DNA of 64,000 nt from Streptomyces sp. WM6386 (GTDB lineage: Bacteria; Actinomycetota; Actinomycetes; Streptomycetales; Streptomycetaceae): the NCBI RefSeq assembly GCF_000972385.1, contig NZ_JXTE01000041.1, forward strand, positions 13,417 to 77,416, given 5' to 3'. Within the stretch, counting starts at the first letter, position 1; every line of letters begins with the position of its first letter. The notes beneath the pieces are model-generated. The model made no database searches, was not told where the DNA came from, and worked only from the letters and a program-made list of their open reading frames with translations. Both the position numbers and the translations under genes were made by a program. Positions 20,351 to 31,352 of this stretch are shown piece by piece.

Positions 20351-21700
20351 CTGCCGCCACTCCTCCGCTACCCGACCGTCGACGAGTTGGGCGCCCGGGC
20401 GTCCGCACTCGTCGCCCGCCACCCCGGCGACGCCAGACTCCGCACGGTCGGCACGTCCCGCGCGGGCACACCGCTGTGGCTGCTGTCCGTCGGCCACGGC
20501 ACCCGCCAGGCCCTCGTGGTCGCCGGCCCGCACGCCAACGAACCCGTGGGCGGCGGCACCGTCCTGCGGCTCGCCGAACGCGCCCTCGCCGACCCCCTGC
20601 TCACCGAGGGCGCCGACGCCACCTGGAACCTGCTGCTCAGCCTCGACCCCGACGGTCTGCGCCGTAACGAGGGCTGGCTGCACGGCCCGTACACCCTCGG
20701 CCGGCACTTCCGGAACTTCTTCCGGCCCGGCTTCCTGGAACAGCCCGAGTGGCTGCCCGACGGCGCCGACGCCGTCACGCTGCCGGAGACCCGCGCCCTG
20801 CTCGACGTCCAGGACGAACTGCGGCCCTTCCTCCAGTGCTCCCTGCACGGCGTCGACGTGGGCGGCGGCTTCGTCGAGCTGACCCACGACCTGCCGGGCC
20901 TCGCGGGCCGCGTCGCCCACCACGCGGCCCGGCTCGGCATCCCCCGCGAACTCGGCCCGTACGACACCCTGTACTGGCCGGTCCTGGGGCCCGCCGTGTT
21001 CCGTATCCCGCCGCCGCGCCGGGGCGACCTGGCCGCCGCCATCACCGAGGCCGCCGTCGAGTCGACCTGGTACCACCCGCACCGGTACGGCACCGTGACC
21101 GCGATCGTCGAGGCGCCCATGTGGGGCGTGACCGCAGTCGAGGACGGCTCCCCGCCCGTCGACGCGGCCGCCGTACTGCGCGGCGTCAGCCGCACCCTGC
21201 GCCACGACACCCAGCGCCTGGAGCGCCTCTTCGCGCGCGTCCGGCCCTTCGTCACCGCCGTCCCGGACGCGGAGCGGCTGCTCGCACCGGTCGACGACTA
21301 TTTACTGGTCTGCCCCGGCATCGCGGACTCCTGGGATCCCGATGTCGACGACGGATCCCATCCGCTGCCGCCCCTCAGCACCGGCCACCTGGCCGCCCTG
21401 CGGATCTCCGGCCGCCGCCTGACGCTGCGCACCGCGGGCCTGCTGCACCAGCTCGTGAGGGCCGCCGGGACCGACCCGGTCGGTGCCCTGCCCGAGCTGG
21501 ACCGCCTCATCGACGAGTGGTGCGCCGACTACCGCGACGGCTGCGGGGCACGCTGGATCCCCGTCGCCCGCCAGGTGGAGTACCAGGCGCGGGTGGTGCA
21601 GACCGTGTTCGAACTGGCCGGGCGCCACACGCGCGTGAGCTCCCGTTCGGGTGAGTCGGGGTGGGGATCCCAGGCCGCCGTGCCGATGCATCTGGAATGA
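20351..21700 (+). CDS. M14-family zinc carboxypeptidase-like protein (paralogue A)
   Basis: About 449 residues. Zinc ligands are visible as PHANEP (His, Glu) near residue 60 and SLHG (His) near residue 165; the catalytic Glu is in TAIVEAPMWG. No signal peptide, so it is probably cytoplasmic. The only good ribosome site (GGAGG, 20340-20344) points to a CTG start at 20351, which also matches where paralogue B starts; in-frame GTG 20294 and TTG 20336 lack such a site. Contains one TTA codon (21302-21304), so translation may depend on the bldA tRNA. Its stop overlaps the start of the inhibitor gene. Confidence 0.8.
   Translation: MPPLLRYPTVDELGARASALVARHPGDARLRTVGTSRAGTPLWLLSVGHGTRQALVVAGPHANEPVGGGTVLRLAERALADPLLTEGADATWNLLLSLDPDGLRRNEGWLHGPYTLGRHFRNFFRPGFLEQPEWLPDGADAVTLPETRALLDVQDELRPFLQCSLHGVDVGGGFVELTHDLPGLAGRVAHHAARLGIPRELGPYDTLYWPVLGPAVFRIPPPRRGDLAAAITEAAVESTWYHPHRYGTVTAIVEAPMWGVTAVEDGSPPVDAAAVLRGVSRTLRHDTQRLERLFARVRPFVTAVPDAERLLAPVDDYLLVCPGIADSWDPDVDDGSHPLPPLSTGHLAALRISGRRLTLRTAGLLHQLVRAAGTDPVGALPELDRLIDEWCADYRDGCGARWIPVARQVEYQARVVQTVFELAGRHTRVSSRSGESGWGSQAAVPMHLE
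21302..21304 (+). promoter_or_regulatory. Rare TTA leucine codon (possible bldA control point)
   Basis: In-frame TTA at about codon 318 of the M14 gene (context DDYLLV). In Streptomyces the only tRNA reading UUA efficiently is encoded by bldA and appears late in growth. It is the only in-frame TTA I noticed in a full-length gene of this window. Confidence 0.7.
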
Positions 21701-22128
21701 AGAACTGCACCGCATCGAAGGCGGTACGAGGCTCGCTGCTCGCCGCGGCCGCCCTCCTCGTCGCCACCACGGCCCCCGCGCAGGCGGCGCCCGCTGACTC
21801 CCGCACCGACAACTGGCTCTTCCTCACGGTCACCAGGGGCGACGCCCGGTCCAGCGACACCCGCGGCACGCTGCTGCTGTGCGACCCGCCCCAGGGACAC
21901 GGGAAAGCGGCCGAGGCCTGCGCGGAACTGGAGGCGGCGACCGGCGACCTCGCCGCCCTCCCGGCGAAGAACACCTACTGCCCGATGAACTACGCCCCGG
22001 TGACCGCACGCGCGCAGGGACAGTGGAACGGGCGGCCGGTCGACTACGCGGAGACCTTCTCCAACGGCTGTGTGATGGCCGGGCGGACCGGATCGGTGTT
22101 CGCGCTCGACGGCCTCGCCACCACCTGA
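21697..22128 (+). CDS. Subtilisin-inhibitor-like secreted protein (SSI family, I16)
   Basis: 143 residues. A Sec signal (~1-30, ending APAQA) precedes a mature SSI domain with the four conserved cysteines (62, 75, 95, 125) forming two disulfides. The reactive-site loop is TYCPMNYAP, so the P1 residue is Met97, as in classical SSI, predicting inhibition of subtilisin-type proteases. SSI proteins control Streptomyces extracellular proteases during development. The ATG overlaps the stop of the M14 gene (ATGA), so translation is likely coupled to a TTA-containing gene. Confidence 0.92.
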   Translation: MKNCTASKAVRGSLLAAAALLVATTAPAQAAPADSRTDNWLFLTVTRGDARSSDTRGTLLLCDPPQGHGKAAEACAELEAATGDLAALPAKNTYCPMNYAPVTARAQGQWNGRPVDYAETFSNGCVMAGRTGSVFALDGLATT

Positions 22129-22150
22129 GTCCGGCCGGTGGCGGCGGGGC

Positions 22151-23401
22151 TCAGGACGCCCTCGCGCGCGCGTGGATCGCCGCCGCCACCACCGTGCGGG
22201 ACTGGTGCTCGATCTGGTGCTCCAACGGCACCCACCGGGCCTGGAAACGGTCGGCGAAAGCCTCGCTCCAGGTCGCCACCAACCGCTCCAGACGGGGCGC
22301 CGCACGGTCGTCGTACTCCAGCAGCACCCGCAGCAGCATCGACGCCGCCCGCAGCGGCAGCCGACGCGCGAACGCGTCCACGCTGCCCACATACGCGCGC
22401 GTGTTGTCGGCGGGCGGGGTGTGCATCCAGTCCGCGGCCAGCCCCGGCACCAGCTCCAGGCCCCACTTGGAGGCCCGCAGCAGCGGCCCCTCGACGTCCG
22501 GCAGACGCGGCGTGGCGTCGGCGAGCACCCGCTCCACCTGCCGCGCGTCCTGCAGCAGCCGCCCCGCCAGACGCCGCAGCGCGACGGCCGGGGCCGGATG
22601 CGGTGCCGGGTCGTCGACCAGGTCGCTCGCCCACATCGGCACCTCGACGATCGCGGTCAGCCCGCCGTACCGGTGCGCGTGGTACCAGGTGCTGTTGCGC
22701 GCGTCGTCCGGCATGCTCGGGTACGCCGCCCCCGCGCCCGGGGCGGGCATCACATGTACCCCGGGCCCGGACGCGGGCCAGCCCGCGGCGTCCGAGGCGC
22801 CCGTCTCCACCGGGATGTTCAGCTCCGCCGCGGACTTGGCGAACGGCTCCGCGAGACCTGGGATGTCCTTCGTCAACTGCACCCAGCTGCCGCCCAGATC
22901 GGTGCCGTGCAGGGTGACCTGGAGGTAGGGGCGCAACTCGTCGATGACGCCGGTCAGGGCCCGGGTCTCCGGTGGCAGCCGGTCCGGCGGCAGCACGGCC
23001 GGGGACCACTCCGGCTGCTCGTGGCCCGCGGGCCGGAAGAAACCGAGGTGGTAGTCGAACAGGCTGCGCGGCGCGGGCGTGATGTGCAGGCTCGCCCCGT
23101 CGGGATCCGCGCACAGCAGGAAGTGCCAGGACGTCTCCAGCCTCAACTCCCTTTCGTGCACCACACGTTCGGCGACATCGAGGAGGGTCGCACCACCGGT
23201 CGGCTCGTTGGAGTGGGCGCCGGCGACGACGAGCACGGCACGCCGGGCATGGCCCACGGACAGCAGATGCAGGGGTCTGCCCGCCCGGGACCGGCCGACC
23301 TGACGCAGGGTGCACAGAGCGGGCCGCCGAGCGGTCAACGCCCTTGCGGACGTGACGACTTCGGTCACTGTGGGGTAGCGCAGCTCCGGCAGGAGACTCA
23401 C
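22151..23401 (-). CDS. M14-family zinc carboxypeptidase-like protein (paralogue B)
   Basis: 416 residues from GTG 23401; an in-frame GTG at 23443 would add 14 residues. Clear paralogue of the gene at 20351: LLPELRYPTV at the N-terminus, zinc ligands in GAHSNEPTGG and TLHGTDLGGS, catalytic Glu in TAIVEVPMW. No signal peptide. It converges with the inhibitor gene, 22 bp apart. Unlike paralogue A it has no TTA codon. The substrate is unknown; members of M14 trim C-terminal residues or cleave murein-type or amidated peptides. Confidence 0.85.
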   Translation of the reverse strand: MSLLPELRYPTVTEVVTSARALTARRPALCTLRQVGRSRAGRPLHLLSVGHARRAVLVVAGAHSNEPTGGATLLDVAERVVHERELRLETSWHFLLCADPDGASLHITPAPRSLFDYHLGFFRPAGHEQPEWSPAVLPPDRLPPETRALTGVIDELRPYLQVTLHGTDLGGSWVQLTKDIPGLAEPFAKSAAELNIPVETGASDAAGWPASGPGVHVMPAPGAGAAYPSMPDDARNSTWYHAHRYGGLTAIVEVPMWASDLVDDPAPHPAPAVALRRLAGRLLQDARQVERVLADATPRLPDVEGPLLRASKWGLELVPGLAADWMHTPPADNTRAYVGSVDAFARRLPLRAASMLLRVLLEYDDRAAPRLERLVATWSEAFADRFQARWVPLEHQIEHQSRTVVAAAIHARARAS

Positions 23402-23761
23402 CCCCGACACATCCGCCCGGCTTCGCAATCCGCAGTACGCCACGCCCTCTGTGAAGTGTCAAGCGCGCAACGGGGGAGCCTCCAGGGGGCGCCCGGATGC
23501 ATTTACCGCCAGCTGGAACGGCCGTTGGTGCCAGCGGGGGTGCCGGGGTCGGATGGGACGGGCCCGGGCGCCGGCGCGCACCTCCGGACCCCATCCGATG
23601 GCCGTTCGCGGTGTGGATCGAGCGTGCGCCGTCGCCCGTCACCGCGCGCCGGCCGCCCGGTCCGGGCTCCGGGAGCGCACGCGGTCACGAGCCGGTGGGC
23701 CGGGCCGTGCGACGGCGTGCGGTGACGGCGCCTGCGCCCGGGGTGAGTTGGCAGGCCCGGC
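23402..23761. other. 360-bp intergenic region upstream of M14 paralogue B
   Basis: Very GC-rich, with no convincing gene on either strand. It holds an inverted repeat (23549-23598) suited to end transcription from treY, and presumably the promoter of the M14 gene. Confidence 0.5.
23549..23598 (-). terminator. Inverted repeat downstream of treY
   Basis: TCGGATGGG (23549-23557) and CCCATCCGA (23590-23598) are perfect complements around a GC-rich loop, about 165 bp after the treY stop. No T-run. Confidence 0.35.
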
Positions 23762-26122
23762 TCAGTCGCGGTCCGCTTCCACCCGCTCCAGCAACGCCAC
23801 CGGCAGCCCCTCGAAGAGCTCCGCCACGCGCACGTGCCCCGTGAACTCCCTTCCCGGAGACAGGACATCGGTCCATCGGCCCGGTGGCAGCGGCAACCGG
23901 GTCTCGCGCCAGCCGCCCGCCTCCGCCAGCCGCAGCGACAGCCGCGTCACGGCGGTGACGACCTCCCCGGAGCGGGCGAACGCCAGGCAGTGGGCCGCCG
24001 CCGGACCCTCGGCGGACAGCGGCGCGTACGTCGCCGAGTCGCCGAACGCGGCGGGGCGTCGTGCCCGCAGGTGCAGCGCCGCCGTGGTGAGCGCGCCCTT
24101 CTCACCGGGCTCCTCGGGCGGGAACCGCACGGGTCGGCGGTTGTCCGGATCCACCAGGGCCCGGTACTCGGCCTCTGTGCCCTGGTAGATGTCGGGCACC
24201 CCCGGCATGGTCAGATGGAGCAGCGCCGTGCCGAGCATGTTCGCCCGGACGGACGGCCCCAGCGCACCGCGGAAGGCGGCCACGTGTTCGCCCGGCGCCC
24301 CGGACGGCCCCGCCGCGACAAAGGCCGCCACCGCCTCTTCGTACGGCGGTTCCTGCTCCGTCCAGCTCGTGTACAGCCCGGCCTCGCGCACATGCTTCAG
24401 CAGCGCCTGCTGCACCCGTTCCGGGTCCGCCGGGCCGAGCCCGAACACCGTCTGCCAGGCCGCCCACGCCAGCTGCGCGTCCGGCACCCCTTCGCCGGTG
24501 CGGGTCACCTCGGCCAGGACGTCGGCCCAGCGCTGCGGGCACTCGGTGAGGACGGCCAGCGCGGCCCGTACATCGGCGCTGCGCTTGGTGTCGTGCGTCG
24601 ACACCGCCGTGCCGGTCGCCGGCCAGTCGCGCTGCACGCGCGCGCAGTACGCGTGGAAGTCGCCCGGGGACACCGCGGGTGCGCCCGGATTCCCGCCCAC
24701 CTCGGTCGCCGACAGCAGCGGCACATAGCGGTAGAACGCCGTGTCCTCCACGGACTTGGCCCGCAGCGCCGACGAGGTCTGCGCGAACCTGGTCCCGAAC
24801 TCCACATGCTCGGGCCCCTCACCCGCCTGCCCCAGCACCAGAGCGCGGACCACGTCCACCGCACCGGCCTCCTCGGGCACCACGAACGCCTGCCGGGCCT
24901 CCTGCGCGGCCTCCTCGGTGAGGACGGAGGCGGCGTCGACGGAGCCGTAGGGCCGGTAGACCTCCATACGGACCAGCAGTTCCTGCAGGGCGGTGCGCAG
25001 CGCCCACGGAGCGCGGTCGCGCAGCGCGGGCTCCGGGGACGTGGCGCACAGCCGGACCGCCACCCGGGTCAGCCGCTCGGTCTCGGCGGCCAGCTCGTGC
25101 GCGAGCACCTTGTACGCCGCCCGCCGCACCGTCGCCTCCCACTGCCCGCCCCGGTCCGTCTGCGGGGCCGCGAACCGCCGGTACTGACCGAGGAGTTCGC
25201 CGAACCCGGCCGGGTCCGTGAGCACGCCGTCGATGTGCCGCAGGGCGTCGTACCCGGTGGTGCCCGCGACCGGCCAGGACGCCGGCAGCGGCTCGCCCTC
25301 CGCCAGGATCTTCTCCACCACCGTCCAGCGGCCGCCGGTCGCCTCGTGCAGCCTGCGCAGATACGCGTCGGGGTCGGCGAGACCGTCGGGGTGGTCGATC
25401 CGCAGCCCGTCGACGACGCCCTCGTGGAGCAGCTGGAGGATCTTGGCGTGGGTGGCCTCGAAGACCTCCGGGTCCTCCACCCGCACCCCGATGAGCTCCG
25501 AGATGCTGAAGAAACGCCGGTAGTTGAGCTCGGTACGGGCCAGCCGCCACCACGCCGGGCGGTACCACTGCGCGTCCAGGAGCCGCGGCAGCGGCAGTTC
25601 TCCGGTGCCCTCGCGCAACGGGAAGGCGTGGTCGTGGTAGCGCAGGACGTCGCCGTCGACCCGCAGGTCACCGATGACCGAGCCGAGCGGGCCGCCCAGG
25701 ACCGGCAGCAGCACCTGTCCGCCCTGCGCCTCCCAGTCGATGTCGAACCATCGCGCGTACGGCGACTTGGGGCCCTCCCTGAGCACCTCCCACAGGGCAC
25801 GGTTGTGGAGCGGGGCCATGGCCATGTGGTTCGGCACGATGTCCACGATCAGGCCGAGCCCGTGCCGCCGCGCGGTGTCGGCCAGCGCGCGCAGCCCCTC
25901 CTCGCCGCCCAGTTCGGCCCGTACGCGCGCGTGGTCCACGACGTCGTAACCGTGCGCGGAGCCGGGGACCGCCTCCAGGACGGGGGACAGGTGCAGATGC
26001 GAGACGCCGAGCGTGGCCAGGTACGGCACGGCGGCCGCCGCGGCGGCGAAGGGGAACTCGGGCTGCAGCTGCAGCCGGTACGTGGCGGTCGGCACCACCG
26101 GGTCGGGTCGCTCAGGTGTCAT
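23762..26122 (-). CDS. treY: Malto-oligosyltrehalose synthase
   Basis: 786 residues, typical length. A GH13 enzyme that turns the reducing-end glucose of a maltodextrin round to make a terminal trehalose (alpha,alpha-1,1 bond). Motifs: TYRLQLQPEF at the start, DIVPNHMA, GLRIDHPDGLADP (nucleophile), VEKILAEGE (acid) and STHDTKRSADV near residue 515. It supplies TreZ at 17692. Starts 619 bp from treX; the gap is filled by a relic, so the three genes are not a single tight operon here. Confidence 0.95.
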   Translation of the reverse strand: MTPERPDPVVPTATYRLQLQPEFPFAAAAAAVPYLATLGVSHLHLSPVLEAVPGSAHGYDVVDHARVRAELGGEEGLRALADTARRHGLGLIVDIVPNHMAMAPLHNRALWEVLREGPKSPYARWFDIDWEAQGGQVLLPVLGGPLGSVIGDLRVDGDVLRYHDHAFPLREGTGELPLPRLLDAQWYRPAWWRLARTELNYRRFFSISELIGVRVEDPEVFEATHAKILQLLHEGVVDGLRIDHPDGLADPDAYLRRLHEATGGRWTVVEKILAEGEPLPASWPVAGTTGYDALRHIDGVLTDPAGFGELLGQYRRFAAPQTDRGGQWEATVRRAAYKVLAHELAAETERLTRVAVRLCATSPEPALRDRAPWALRTALQELLVRMEVYRPYGSVDAASVLTEEAAQEARQAFVVPEEAGAVDVVRALVLGQAGEGPEHVEFGTRFAQTSSALRAKSVEDTAFYRYVPLLSATEVGGNPGAPAVSPGDFHAYCARVQRDWPATGTAVSTHDTKRSADVRAALAVLTECPQRWADVLAEVTRTGEGVPDAQLAWAAWQTVFGLGPADPERVQQALLKHVREAGLYTSWTEQEPPYEEAVAAFVAAGPSGAPGEHVAAFRGALGPSVRANMLGTALLHLTMPGVPDIYQGTEAEYRALVDPDNRRPVRFPPEEPGEKGALTTAALHLRARRPAAFGDSATYAPLSAEGPAAAHCLAFARSGEVVTAVTRLSLRLAEAGGWRETRLPLPPGRWTDVLSPGREFTGHVRVAELFEGLPVALLERVEADRD

Positions 26123-26214
26123 GCAGACCTACGTACCCGCCCCACCGTGTTTCGTGTCATCGCCCTGTGCACGTCCCCTCGCGCGCGTGGCTGGCTTCGA
26201 AGCGATGGGGCCCA

Positions 26215-26684
26215 TGGGACCGGAGCCCTGGGCGGACCGCCCACACCGCTCCTCGCGGTCCTCGGCGCGACGGCGGGTGCGACCGTGCCGCTGACCGGCC
26301 CCCTGGCCCGCGCCCTCCTGATCGCCCTGGCCCCCGCCGTGCGGACGCCGATCTCCTTCGTCCTGGTCCCCGCCCTGGTCGGCCTCGCCACGGTCATGGC
26401 CCACCCGGCCTACGCACTGGCCGCAGCCGCGGTGTCGGTGGCCGTGTGCGGAAGCGGCTTCGCCCTGCACCAGACGCCGATGCGACGGACCGGTCCCGTC
26501 GAGACGCCTGCGACTCGACGCCCCGGTCCCGTCCCGACGCCGGCAGCACGACGAAACGGTCCCGTCCCGACGCCGGCGACGCGACGATCCGTGCCTGTCC
26601 GGCCCCGCCGCGGCGTTAAGCCTGGCGGGCGCGCTCGCCTTCGCGTTCGCACTGGCGGCGAGGCCGGCTTCGTGCGCCCGGTAG
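26215..26684 (+). pseudogene. Relic of an MFS transporter gene
   Basis: The frame through 26231-26480 encodes membrane-type sequence (GATVPLTGPLARALL, then PISFVLVPALVGLATVMAHP and YALAAAAVSVAVCGSGFA), which resembles the central helices of Streptomyces MFS exporters (..QEISFVLGPALVGL..) with a deletion before ISFVL. It is then interrupted by a 33-bp tandem repeat, and in another frame 26613-26684 encodes ALSLAGALAFAFALAAR and a stop, matching the next MFS helix. No start and no N-terminal half are present. It accounts for most of the 619-bp treY-treX gap. Confidence 0.4.
26483..26614. repeat. 33-bp tandem repeat inside the MFS relic (~4 copies)
   Basis: Units begin with CGACG at 26483, 26516, 26549 and 26582. 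The second and third share CGGTCCCGTCCCGACGCCGG exactly; the first and fourth are more diverged. The period is a multiple of three. Confidence 0.75.
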
Positions 26685-26741
26685 ATCGGGAGCACGCTCC
26701 ACGCGCGCGTGCCGACCGGCAGTCCCTGGACCGGGCAGGTC

Positions 26742-28859
<2,118 letters not shown>

Positions 28860-29039
28860 GGATACGACTCTTTCAGCTCGTGCCCGCCGCCGGGGCGCCT
28901 TGACCCCGAGTCTCCCCGAAAGTGATGGAACCACCTATGACTTACGTCCCTCTTACCGGCCGACCGGTGCATACGAGGTATGCGCAGACCTGTGGGGCAA
29001 TCACATACTCCCGTGACCAGGGGGAGCAGGGGGAAAGAC

Positions 29040-29864
29040 GTGCGCGAAATAGTGCGCCGCCACCTTGGCAAGGTGGTGGCCGGTGCGGCCATCGCGGTGG
29101 CCTCGACCGCCGTGATGGTCGGAATCACCCTGCCGGGCACGGCCGGGGCCGACGAAACGGGAGGAACCAAGGGGGGCGGGCAGGCGGCCGCCGGGCAGCA
29201 GCAGGACCAGGAGACCCAGGGTGCGGCCGCCGCGCCGGGCGTCGTCGAGGAAGCCCCCGCCGAGGGCGACAAGGGCAAGGGCCGCGACCCGCTGACCGAC
29301 GACGAGATGGAGCGGGTCGCGAAACTCGCCCTCAACCGGCAGCTGTTCAACGCCAGTGAGGACGTCGACGGGGACCGCGGACCGCAGCAGCTCGGCATCG
29401 ACCTCGCCGACCCCGGGGCGAGCGAGCTGGACGACGCGAACGCGCCGCGGCGCGCAGACGTGACGTACTACGACTACAAGGACGACACCCTCGTCACCCG
29501 GACCGTCGATCTCGACACCGGCAAGGTCGTGGGGACCTCCACCAGCCACGGCGTACAGCCGCCGCTGAGCCGGGCCGAGACGGCCGAGGCGGCCCGACTG
29601 CTGCTCGCCGACCCGCTGTCCGCGGGGCTGAAGGGCGACTACAAGGACGCCACCGGCAAGGAGCTCACCTCGCCGGACCAGCTCCAGCTGAACAGCATGG
29701 TCTTCAGGGCGAACCCGGGGGTCAGGCCCGCCGCTCTCACGGCCTGCGGCGAGCACCGCTGCGCGACGCTGACCCCGAAGGTCAAGAACGGACCGTGGAT
29801 CGACACCCGGGACCTGGTCATCGACCTGAGCACCCGCAAGGTCGTCGAGATCGTCCGCGGCTGA
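29040..29864 (+). CDS. Secreted protein resembling the N-domains of copper amine oxidase
   Basis: 274 residues from GTG 29040 (GGGGGAAAG just upstream). A signal peptide (~1-38, basic RREI..RRH then hydrophobic) precedes a Gln/Ala/Gly-rich linker and a globular domain with DVTYYDYKDDTLVTRTVDL and the C-terminal WIDTRDLVIDLSTRKVVEI. The strand pattern with ..D..T..V is like the N2/N3 domains of copper amine oxidases. A catalytic-domain-like protein is encoded 56 bp downstream, so the two may form one split enzyme. Two cysteines near the end (ACGEHRC) may pair. Confidence 0.65.
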   Translation: MREIVRRHLGKVVAGAAIAVASTAVMVGITLPGTAGADETGGTKGGGQAAAGQQQDQETQGAAAAPGVVEEAPAEGDKGKGRDPLTDDEMERVAKLALNRQLFNASEDVDGDRGPQQLGIDLADPGASELDDANAPRRADVTYYDYKDDTLVTRTVDLDTGKVVGTSTSHGVQPPLSRAETAEAARLLLADPLSAGLKGDYKDATGKELTSPDQLQLNSMVFRANPGVRPAALTACGEHRCATLTPKVKNGPWIDTRDLVIDLSTRKVVEIVRG

Positions 29865-29920
29865 GCCGCCCACCCGTTCGCTTTTCCCATTCGCACCTCC
29901 TGTAAGGGAGTCATTTCTTC

Positions 29921-31249
29921 ATGCGCGTGAACAGAATGAGCCGTGCCGGCAGGCGGACGCTCCTGGGTGTCGCCGTCATGGCCCTGGCGGCCGGCGTGAC
30001 CACCGGTGCGGGCCCGGCCGCCGCCCAGCCGAAGGCCGCCCCCGCCGCGGCGGCGGCCGCCGACTGCAGCACGGCGTACCAGATCGAGAAGAAGCTCGCC
30101 TCCGGCACGACCTGGCGGATGTGCTGGCGCTTCGAGAGCAAGGCCGGGATCGTCCTGGAGGACATCTCCTACCAGCCGCCCGGCGAGACCAAGCCGATCA
30201 AGGTTCTCAACAGCGCCAGGCTCGCCCAGATCCACGTGCCGTACGACGACGGCAGGAGCGAGTACAACGACCTGACGACGTACAACTTCGGCGACGGTCT
30301 GATGAACATGACCGCCGCGGAGTGCCCCGGCGGCACGATCAAGACGGTCAAGGTCAAGAACACCTCGTACTACCAGGACCCGAACATCAAGGGCCTGTGC
30401 ACCACCACCAAGACCCGCGGCCACGCCTACCGCCTCATGAACTACGAGCAGGGCAACACGGTCTACCAGGCGCAGGGCAAGGACCTGCTCGTCTACACGG
30501 TCAACAAGGTCGACTGGTACGAGTACATCACCGAGTGGCGCTTCCAGGACGACGGCACCGTCCACATGAACGTCGGCGCGACCGGCAGCCTCTCGCCGTA
30601 CGACTACGACGCCGGTGACGGCCGCAGCTGGCCGATCGGCAAGGGCGCGGCGGCCAAGGCGGACAGCCACAGCCACAACGTCTTCTGGAAGCTCGACTTC
30701 GCCCTCGACGGCTCCTCCAAGGCGAAGGTCGAGCAGTACGACTCGAAGGTCACCGCCCCGGCCGGCGCCGGCAACGGCCCGACCGCCAAGACCACCCGCA
30801 CCACGGTGACCAAGGAACTGGCGGGCGACAGCAAGAACATGCGCTGGTGGCGCGTGGTGAGTTCGGCGGGCAAGAACAAGGACGGCCACCCGCGTTCGTA
30901 CGAGCTCGTCCCCGGACCCACCAGCAAGTACTCCGGCCGCCCCTTCACCAAGCACGACGTGTACTTCACCCAGTACAAGAGCTGTGAGAAGTACGCCAGC
31001 GAGAACCAGCCCGGCTGCGCCTCCGGATCGGGTTCCTCCGTCGACAAGTTCGTGAACGGGCAGACCCTCACCCAGCCCGTGGTCTGGATGAACATCGGCT
31101 TCCATCACATAGCCCGGGACGAGGATCAGCAGCCGATGCCGGTCCACTGGCAGGGCTTCTCCATCGCCCCGCGCGACGTCACGGCTATGAATCCGCTCAC
31201 TCCCGCCGCCCTCGCCGGGCAGAACGGCGACTGGAACCGCGGTAGTTGA
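29921..31249 (+). CDS. Secreted copper-amine-oxidase-like protein (HyaS type)
   Basis: 442 residues. Twin-arginine-like signal (RAGRRTLLGVAVMALAAG), then a domain aligning with the amine-oxidase catalytic domain: QIHVPYDDG, TYNFGDGLMN, the LMNYEQGN motif whose Tyr175 is in the place of the topaquinone precursor (consensus N-Y-D/E), HSH at 250/252 and His395/396 in GFHHIARDED as copper ligands, then MPVHWQGFSIAPRD. From memory HyaS of S. lividans, involved in hyphal aggregation, is of this kind. The usual N-terminal domains are missing and may be supplied by the preceding gene. Start ATG 29921 with AAGGGAG upstream. Confidence 0.75.
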   Translation: MRVNRMSRAGRRTLLGVAVMALAAGVTTGAGPAAAQPKAAPAAAAAADCSTAYQIEKKLASGTTWRMCWRFESKAGIVLEDISYQPPGETKPIKVLNSARLAQIHVPYDDGRSEYNDLTTYNFGDGLMNMTAAECPGGTIKTVKVKNTSYYQDPNIKGLCTTTKTRGHAYRLMNYEQGNTVYQAQGKDLLVYTVNKVDWYEYITEWRFQDDGTVHMNVGATGSLSPYDYDAGDGRSWPIGKGAAAKADSHSHNVFWKLDFALDGSSKAKVEQYDSKVTAPAGAGNGPTAKTTRTTVTKELAGDSKNMRWWRVVSSAGKNKDGHPRSYELVPGPTSKYSGRPFTKHDVYFTQYKSCEKYASENQPGCASGSGSSVDKFVNGQTLTQPVVWMNIGFHHIARDEDQQPMPVHWQGFSIAPRDVTAMNPLTPAALAGQNGDWNRGS

Positions 31250-31352
31250 GAAACGACCCTGTCCATCCGGCTGCACCGCCGACCGCTCCCGGAGTACCCT
31301 TCCTTGATCGTTGGGTGGGGCAGTGCTCGGGGGAGCGGAAGGCGGTGCGCGG

